From the NCBI GenBank assembly GCA_937860145.1, contig CALMBF010000201.1, forward strand, positions 1 to 64,000: a stretch of DNA of 64,000 nucleotides. Direction: 5' to 3'. Position 1 is the stretch's first letter; every line of letters starts with the position of its first letter. The position numbers were made by a program, and so were the translations under genes. The notes under the pieces were generated by a model that saw only the letters and a program-made list of their open reading frames with translations, had not been told where the DNA came from and did not search any database. This DNA comes from an uncultured Geobacter sp. Its GTDB lineage: Bacteria; Desulfobacterota; Desulfuromonadia; Geobacterales; DSM-12255. Positions 59,601 through 64,000 of the stretch are shown here, in pieces.

Positions 59601-62535
59601 AACTATCGTATGCCATCCACTTTTCCGGACTATCGCCGCCATCCAGCCAACGTTTTACCCGGGTAAGACTCCCCTTAACGGGGGTCTGGTTGTTTGTCGG
59701 CGTTGCCGTGCATGAAGTGAGGTCATCGTAATAGTAATCGGTGGAAGATTTCTTAACGGTTGTGCCGATCCCTTCATAGACCGTCTCCCGATAAGGACGC
59801 CCAACGACATGGTTTGTCAGGTTGTAATAGTAATCCCAGGTAATGGTGCGATCAGCCGGAGGATCACCGGCATCGCCATAATTCTCTTCACGGATTTTAT
59901 TGCCGTAATTGTCAAATTCGTAAACCGATTTCGTATGCTTGCCTACAACTCCCGCATCATAGAGATAATTATCGACCTGCAGTGGTGGGGTATAGAATGG
60001 AGCCGCACTATTATCATCCGGCTTGTAACTGATCGTTGTTTCGGATATCAACTTTGACGAGTCCAGTGTCACCGGTTCGTTGCCGTTCACAACACCAGTA
60101 ACCCCCCAGATCTTTTTGCGGTAGGGCTGCCCCTTCGTATAGCCGACAGTCACGTTCGGAACGTTCGCATCGACGGCGGTGTCGTTTCCCTGGTGAAAGT
60201 ATGTCGTGGTTCTGGTCTGGTTGCCGTCGGAGCTGACTGGCCCCCAGACTGAGACTTCATTGAAACCGCGGAAATCACGCTCGCCAACATGAAAGAATCC
60301 GCCTGAGTAGTTGTAATACGTCTTTGCGACATGGCCTAGTCTGTCATTCGAGGTTATGGAACCGACCGTTTGCACAGGGAAAGGGAGTTGGGTATTTGTG
60401 TATTGGGTTGAGGGAGCGTAGTTTACCGTGATGTTGCCGCCGAGACCGTTGGAGAAGGAATCGATCAGATCGGGGGTTGCAACGGGCCTATACAGATGAC
60501 TAAGCGTGGAGTTATTCGGATCTATTACCAGCAAATCGGCTTTTCCGTTACCCCCAAAATCGCCAACAAGATGCCATCCCGAACCATCTGGGCTAATACC
60601 CATATTAGTAAAAACTGGAAGCACATTAAAACCGGAACCGGTTGAATGTTGTAAATATACAGAATGAGTTGATGGAAACAATGACAACAGGTCGGCTTTA
60701 CCGTCGCCATTGAAATCACCCACCAGGTTCCAGCCGCCTCCAGCGGTGTTTATCTGCATTCCATTGTAGCTGGCGGAAGCGAACCCGTTTTCTATGGAGT
60801 AATTTACATATGCGGTGGTAGCAGTCTGCATTGTCAACACGTCTGCTTTTCCGTCACCGTTGAAGTCGCCTACCCGGTTCCACTCACCTAAACCAGAAAT
60901 ATTAAATAATCCTGTAACAAATTTTGGAACAAACCCGTCCTTGGCATAATGTATATAGCCGGTAGTGGCTGTGTGGATACTCATGATATCCGCTTTACCA
61001 TCACCATCAAAATCGCCAACAAGATTAAAACCTGCAGTGGTCCCGTTTAATTGCAACCCTGAATAAAGGATTGTCGTAAATCCGTTTCCAGTCGAGTAAT
61101 TAATGCTCGCACTTGCCCCCGAAAGGATGGCCAATACATCGGTTTTTCCGTCACCATCGAAATCGCCCGCGCGGTTCCATGCTCCAGTGCCGACAGTATT
61201 TAGTGTTAAATTGCTTAACGTAGTCTTGCTGAAGCCATTTTCTGCGTAATGAACATACCCAGTTGTGGCCGTGCTTATGGCGAATAGATCGCTTTTCCCA
61301 TCACCATCAAAATCACCCACCAGGTTCCAAGTAGGCGTAGTACTTAATGTCATCCCGGAATAATCAACCTGATTAAAGCTACTGCCATTCGAATAGTTGA
61401 TAGTATATGGATAATATACTTCCGCTACATCTATTTTCCCGTCTCCGTTGAAATCTCCAAGCAGATTGGAATCAGACTGGCTATGTTTAATATTAAAAAA
61501 AGGTGACAAACTAAGCCCAGTACCATCAACAAGCTTACCAAAATCTAATGACGGCTTTTTAGAGGCTTCCGCCTCATTCGTCACGGCTCCGGTTTGCTGG
61601 TCAACAATCGCATCCTTGCCAAATTCCTGAAAGCCAATCAATATCGGTCGCAGGGAGCTCGAACTCTGTCTGTACGATAGCTTGTACGCCTTTACCGGAT
61701 TATTGCCGGCTTTGACCTCTATCGTTTTGAGTAAATACCTGTTATTGACCTTGAAATTTGTGGTGTACAGATCTGGCGAACTATAGGGTGCATCAAGGTA
61801 AAATCTGACATAATTGGACACGGGCAGAGGACCATTTACATTCCCGGTATAGTTAATCCGCTCAAGATAGATCTGCCCATTGGGAGCATCCTTGAAATAT
61901 GTGAACGTCATGAAATTGCCATTCGGATCTTCAACCCGGTCAAGACACCATTTGAAAATCCGACTTGCATTATTGGGATCATCCTGGCGCGACGCAGCAG
62001 TTTGCCCAAAGGTGAATTTAACCCCATACTTGTCCGTTGCCACCCAATAGGGTCGGCTATCCACAGATGATATCATCTGCGTTACCTTGGTAAATCCGCC
62101 TTCGATCTTGGCCTGATAATCATTCCCACCGACATTGACAAGTTCGGAGGTGGCACCAGTTTTGCGCAGCTGGTACTCATTCTTAGTGTAGTCGACACCA
62201 TGCCTTGGTGAACGTTGGATAGAGCCTACTTCCAGCTCCCACCCCACTCCCAGCCAGCCGTTTCCGTTGCCGCTCCGATAGGTCAACGCAATACCGGGAT
62301 CCATCCCCTTGCGTCCAGGCGGCACTTCTATCGGAATCGAATAGCTCATCGTCCCGGTAAACAGATCGGGCAATGCAGTGTCGCCACCTGAAGCTCCATC
62401 GCTGATTGCAATCTTGGCTGTGGACGATCCGCCATCATCTTCTGCCAAAACATTAAGGCAATTTACCAGCAACATGAAACAACAGATAATAGTGAAAACC
62501 AACCTCTTGCTATTCTCATTATTAATCAGCCGCAT
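56656..62535 (-). CDS. Large secreted Rhs-family protein with SpvB, FG-GAP and YD-repeat regions
   Basis: A 1959-aa protein starting MRLINNENSK. The signal peptide ends near residue 31 (NVLA). The SpvB-like domain spans about 40-300 (LPDLFTGTMSYSIPI, GIALTYRSGNGNGWLGVGW). Seven FG-GAP/VCBS units at about 355-665 carry GDFNGDGKADV-type motifs. YD repeats follow to about 1640, then the Rhs core with RLYDPELGRFVSADS and DPTG at 1688-1691. The 268-aa tip after DPTG has hydrophobic Gly/Ala-rich helices and a Ser/Gly linker, and ends GYGNLIDYWKNGG. AGGAGG lies 5 nt before this ATG. The SpvB-to-Rhs layout resembles Tc-toxin B/C subunits and polymorphic toxins. Confidence 0.82.
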   Translation of the reverse strand: MRLINNENSKRLVFTIICCFMLLVNCLNVLAEDDGGSSTAKIAISDGASGGDTALPDLFTGTMSYSIPIEVPPGRKGMDPGIALTYRSGNGNGWLGVGWELEVGSIQRSPRHGVDYTKNEYQLRKTGATSELVNVGGNDYQAKIEGGFTKVTQMISSVDSRPYWVATDKYGVKFTFGQTAASRQDDPNNASRIFKWCLDRVEDPNGNFMTFTYFKDAPNGQIYLERINYTGNVNGPLPVSNYVRFYLDAPYSSPDLYTTNFKVNNRYLLKTIEVKAGNNPVKAYKLSYRQSSSSLRPILIGFQEFGKDAIVDQQTGAVTNEAEASKKPSLDFGKLVDGTGLSLSPFFNIKHSQSDSNLLGDFNGDGKIDVAEVYYPYTINYSNGSSFNQVDYSGMTLSTTPTWNLVGDFDGDGKSDLFAISTATTGYVHYAENGFSKTTLSNLTLNTVGTGAWNRAGDFDGDGKTDVLAILSGASASINYSTGNGFTTILYSGLQLNGTTAGFNLVGDFDGDGKADIMSIHTATTGYIHYAKDGFVPKFVTGLFNISGLGEWNRVGDFNGDGKADVLTMQTATTAYVNYSIENGFASASYNGMQINTAGGGWNLVGDFNGDGKADLLSLFPSTHSVYLQHSTGSGFNVLPVFTNMGISPDGSGWHLVGDFGGNGKADLLVIDPNNSTLSHLYRPVATPDLIDSFSNGLGGNITVNYAPSTQYTNTQLPFPVQTVGSITSNDRLGHVAKTYYNYSGGFFHVGERDFRGFNEVSVWGPVSSDGNQTRTTTYFHQGNDTAVDANVPNVTVGYTKGQPYRKKIWGVTGVVNGNEPVTLDSSKLISETTISYKPDDNSAAPFYTPPLQVDNYLYDAGVVGKHTKSVYEFDNYGNKIREENYGDAGDPPADRTITWDYYYNLTNHVVGRPYRETVYEGIGTTVKKSSTDYYYDDLTSCTATPTNNQTPVKGSLTRVKRWLDGGDSPEKWMAYDSYGNVVCTRDPNSVLDPYGKISTVTYDSTYTFPMTVTNPLQHSVASKYYGVDGEAADKGLYGQLKSSADANGTVRSHEYDNLGRKTLENSPDGFATTWDYSGFPYYIKVTDSAQIWTYIYVDGFGRTQREERKGPDNKTIVTETHFDAPGVIRQKSLPYFKNLETPRYVTFSSDPLGRTTSVLNPDSTATRSCYSAGVRVNIDQNNHRKRQTMDAFGRLVKVEEYLNTFSDCTTESGSPYATTTYTYDVLGNLTLVTDAKGNKTEMRYDSLGRKSYMRDPDMGEWTYEYDANGNLKLQTDAKQQKIKFGYDALNRLKSKDFGADDVIDVAYTYDEPTSTYPIGRLTTMTDGSGSTKYHYDIAGRMSRTVKTVDGTGYQTSFTYELGRLKSITYPDNETITYHYDSAGNLDQAIGYATFYGFNALGQPGRVTYGNGVFTDYDYFSSNNRLKSIATYSQTQVGLISLNYDYYANGNVKSVTDSLNTAIPHSFVSESFTPYPGKPHAIGSVGSGRSFQYDNNGNMTSDGKRSLAFNVENMPTSVNAANGVVNFTYDGNGQRVKKSSPAATRVYIDNLYECSGGSCGKYIFAGNTRIALKRGAELFYYHQDHLGSTVVVTDGNGAVAGAPGNTAENIAYYPFGETRADAGVENLNHKYTSQESDYETGLYNYNARLYDPELGRFVSADSIVPAPANPQSLNRYSYVLNNPLLYTDPTGHSWKHFWGYVSIIVGAGLMATQNTYAVLAGAAFMGYGVNAVGGESEGTASVTVATYDGNSSTSGPGSGGTGSGGGSGSGNGVPIGNTGATYVGPGASAIDTAVKGGTWEEVVNSMTSINNTSAGNTSLYFESGVATGGSANGSANSSLGMADGVKVGLSGGFNAVRVAGPRAFEAVQIAGQKTGGALVDMAENGPPAAQATLALATYTLIGPVAGPVATTYALTNPQGVVDFAEALAPGPPGPNKWGRRFGYGNLIDYWKNGGTDDKQ

Positions 62536-62610
62536 CAACCCTCCTCGAAAAAACAATCAGTACAAGACCCTATAAAATCGTCAATCCACCAAGACGCGAG
62601 CCATCATAAC

Positions 62611-62626
62611 AGCAAACTCCGCGCCA
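62611..62626 (-). promoter_or_regulatory. Sigma-54 promoter of the Rhs operon
   Basis: On the minus strand TGGCGCGGAGTTTGCT matches the RpoN consensus TGGCAC-G-R-N3-TTGCW with one mismatch and the exact GG-N10-GC spacing. A start near 62600 leaves a leader of about 65 nt. Confidence 0.65.
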
Positions 62627-62733
62627 AATCCCCCTCCTTCGCCCGCTTCTTAATTAAACCCATAAAACTAGCATGTTACGGCCTCACTTGACGTGTCGTA
62701 GCCTCTCATTACCCCCCGCAGCACCAGGGAAAA

Positions 62734-62839
62734 GTGTAAAGTTTCTTTACGCCTCACCCGGAAAACACCCATAAACCCGCTACAGCAGCGACATCACAGG
62801 ATATGTAAATTTTCTTTACAGTGTAAAGTTTCTTTACAC
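62734..62839. promoter_or_regulatory. Three palindromic sites upstream of the Rhs operon
   Basis: The sites share TGTAAA-N5-TTTACA. Site 1 (62734-62752) is imperfect on one arm. Site 2 is TGTAAA-TTTTC-TTTACA (62804-62820). Site 3 is GTGTAAAGTTTCTTTACAC (62821-62839). They lie about 143, 212 and 230 bp upstream of the predicted sigma-54 start, as expected for enhancer-binding sites. Confidence 0.6.
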
Positions 62840-62949
62840 TTTTAGACCAAATTACGACATTTATTTAATTAGCATTTGCATATTGCAATTATCAGGCGAG
62901 TCAGACAGTGAATTGGATAAATGGCGAAGGTTCACCGTCGGGTTTCAAC

Positions 62950-63702
62950 TCACTGATGACGCCGGGCGACGGCAAAGACGGAGGTCCCCAGGGGGAGGGG
63001 AATGCGGGTGATGAGCCGGTTCTCCCAGCGGGCCAGCCGGGTGAGGATGGCATTAAGAAGGAGGGGCGGGGCGGTGACGTCGGAGCGGACCTCCTCCGGC
63101 GGCATGCCTGCGGTTATCAGGCGGCGGACCAGGCGAACGAGGGCGATGGGGGGGAAGAGGAGGCCGAGGCGGTAGGTGGCCAGCTCGACGGTCAAGCCGG
63201 CCCCCCGGAGCAGGTCGACCACCTCGCCCCGGGTGTAGCGCTTGCGGGTCTGCACGGCGATGTCGTGGCTGCTGCGCAGGGCTTCGAAGGCTACCAGGTT
63301 GAGGACCAGGATCCCCCCCGGCCTGAGGGCCCGGGCGAAGGCGGCGACGACGGCGGCGTCGTCCACCACCCACTGGTGGTAGAGGGTGTCGATGGAGGTG
63401 ATGACGTCGTAGTGGTCAGGCGGGAGGTCGAGAGCATTCAGGTCGGCCCGGAAGACCGTTACCCCCCGCTCCCGGCACCAGGCGAGGGCCTCCTCGGAGA
63501 GGTCGCAGCCGACCACCGTGCCGAGGGGGGCCAGGAGCTGGCAGAGCCGCCCCGTGCCGCAGCCGGCGTCGAGGATCTCCAGCCCCCTCCCCGCCCGCTG
63601 CCGCTCCCGGGCCACGGCCCTTGTTATCAGGTCGTGGAGGGTGACGTACCACCAGTGGTACTCCTCCACGCCGTACATCTGCCGGTATTCGCGCCGGTTC
63701 AT
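62950..63702 (-). CDS. Class I SAM-dependent methyltransferase
   Basis: A 250-aa methyltransferase. The N-terminus REYRQMYGVEEYHWWYVTLHDLI is typical of cell-surface polysaccharide methyltransferases. Motif I is LEILDAGCGTGRLCQLL, the acidic ribose loop is VGCDLSEEAL, and motif post-I is YDVITSIDTLYHQWV. The C-terminus has hydrophobic segments (LLFPPIALVRLVRRL). It follows a sugar aminotransferase gene by 6 nt, suggesting modification of nucleotide-sugars or glycans. Confidence 0.78.
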   Translation of the reverse strand: MNRREYRQMYGVEEYHWWYVTLHDLITRAVARERQRAGRGLEILDAGCGTGRLCQLLAPLGTVVGCDLSEEALAWCRERGVTVFRADLNALDLPPDHYDVITSIDTLYHQWVVDDAAVVAAFARALRPGGILVLNLVAFEALRSSHDIAVQTRKRYTRGEVVDLLRGAGLTVELATYRLGLLFPPIALVRLVRRLITAGMPPEEVRSDVTAPPLLLNAILTRLARWENRLITRIPLPLGTSVFAVARRHQ

Positions 63703-63708
63703 GGCAGC

Positions 63709-64000
63709 CTACGCCCCGGCAAAGAAATCCCTGACAGCCCCGATGACCGTCTCCACGTGCTCGACGGGGAGGGACGGATACATGGGGAGGGAGAGGATCT
63801 CCCCCGCGAGGCGCTCGGTGACCGGCAGGCTCCCGGGAAGGTGGCCAAGGAAGGCGTACCCCTTCATGAGGTGGACCGGGTGGGGGTAGTTGATCCGCGT
63901 CTCGATCCCCCGGGAGGCGAGGTACGCCTGCAGCTCGTCCCGGCGGCCGGTGCGGACCGTGTAGAGGTAGAACTGGTGGCTCCTGCCGGATCGGGTCACG
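63709..64000 (-). CDS. DegT/DnrJ/EryC1 aminotransferase, C-terminal part
   Basis: The C-terminal 97 or so residues of a gene running beyond the window end. SHQFYLYTVRTGRRDELQAYLASRGIETRINYPHPVHLM, shown here only in part, and LPVTERLAGEILSLPMYPSL are typical of PLP-dependent sugar aminotransferases (ArnB/PerA type). The active-site Lys lies outside the window. It is probably in one operon with the methyltransferase. Confidence 0.85.
   Translation of the reverse strand, partial: VTRSGRSHQFYLYTVRTGRRDELQAYLASRGIETRINYPHPVHLMKGYAFLGHLPGSLPVTERLAGEILSLPMYPSLPVEHVETVIGAVRDFFAGA

Larger units (their letters stand above)
62557..62949. other. Intergenic region upstream of the Rhs operon
   Basis: No gene is seen in this 393-bp gap. 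It holds the sigma-54 promoter (62611-62626) and the three palindromes (62734-62839). The stretch 62840-62949 is A+T-rich with no further signal recognised. Confidence 0.5.

Overview
The window looks like a chromosomal segment of a Geobacter-type bacterium (Geobacteraceae, Desulfuromonadota). Support comes from an animal-type rather than bacterial-type citrate synthase, a T-box in front of leuA, the ilvD-ilvB-ilvN-ilvC-psd-pssA-leuA order, a CFI-box C-terminal domain, a bacteriohemerythrin and high-G+C core genes. This assignment is inferred from gene content, not from a database search. Most of the window is housekeeping. No rRNA, tRNA, CRISPR array, insertion sequence or phage gene was recognised.

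Layout. 1-4.7 kb: secreted hydrolase lipoprotein, DUF3795 protein, dipeptide epimerase and DUF819 membrane protein. 4.8-7.6 kb (minus): citrate synthase and an M24 peptidase. 7.5-12.9 kb (minus): translation and secretion cluster ffh-rpsP-khpA-rimM-trmD-SPOUT methyltransferase-rplS-rnhB plus a 49-aa membrane protein. 13-16 kb (plus): nucleosidase-like protein, lipoprotein and a secreted HExxH protein with a CFI-box tail. 16-17.6 kb (minus): cold-shock protein with a structured leader, and a LOG-family protein. 17.7-19.6 kb: leuCD. 19.8-24 kb: WPL/FPL-repeat exported protein, MlaE-like permease, MlaD-like MCE protein and a carotenoid-biosynthesis-type membrane protein. 24-33.6 kb (minus): branched-chain amino acid and phosphatidylethanolamine genes, with a leucine T-box before leuA. 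33.7-41.5 kb (minus): rpsB-tsf, pyrH-frr and uppS-cdsA-dxr-rseP-tsaB. 41.7-44.9 kb (plus): lptF-lptG and a triple-IPT exported protein. 44.9-47.9 kb (minus): bacteriohemerythrin, ahcY and an ArsR-methyltransferase regulator of SahR type. 48-54.5 kb: PH-domain protein, acyl-CoA ligase, nitronate monooxygenase-like protein, rhodanese, transglutaminase-like protein and acyltransferase. 54.6-62.9 kb (minus): an A+T-richer island with a 1959-aa SpvB/FG-GAP/Rhs protein and three small downstream genes. 63-64 kb: methyltransferase and the end of a sugar aminotransferase.

How the genes work together. leuA, leuCD and ilvBNCD give valine, isoleucine and leucine synthesis. uppS, cdsA, dxr, pssA, psd, lptFG and the mla-like genes concern isoprenoid, phospholipid and envelope biogenesis. 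ahcY and the ArsR-methyltransferase protein form an S-adenosylhomocysteine recycling unit with a clear operator.

The most unusual parts are the Rhs island and several regulatory elements. The Rhs operon has a good sigma-54 promoter and three TGTAAA-N5-TTTACA palindromes upstream, and its second gene is a two-helix membrane protein that could be an immunity protein. Other notable elements are a cdsA gene that appears to start at AUC, a cold-shock mRNA leader that can pair perfectly with its own ribosome binding site, and two palindrome-rich elements in the ilv intergenic gaps.
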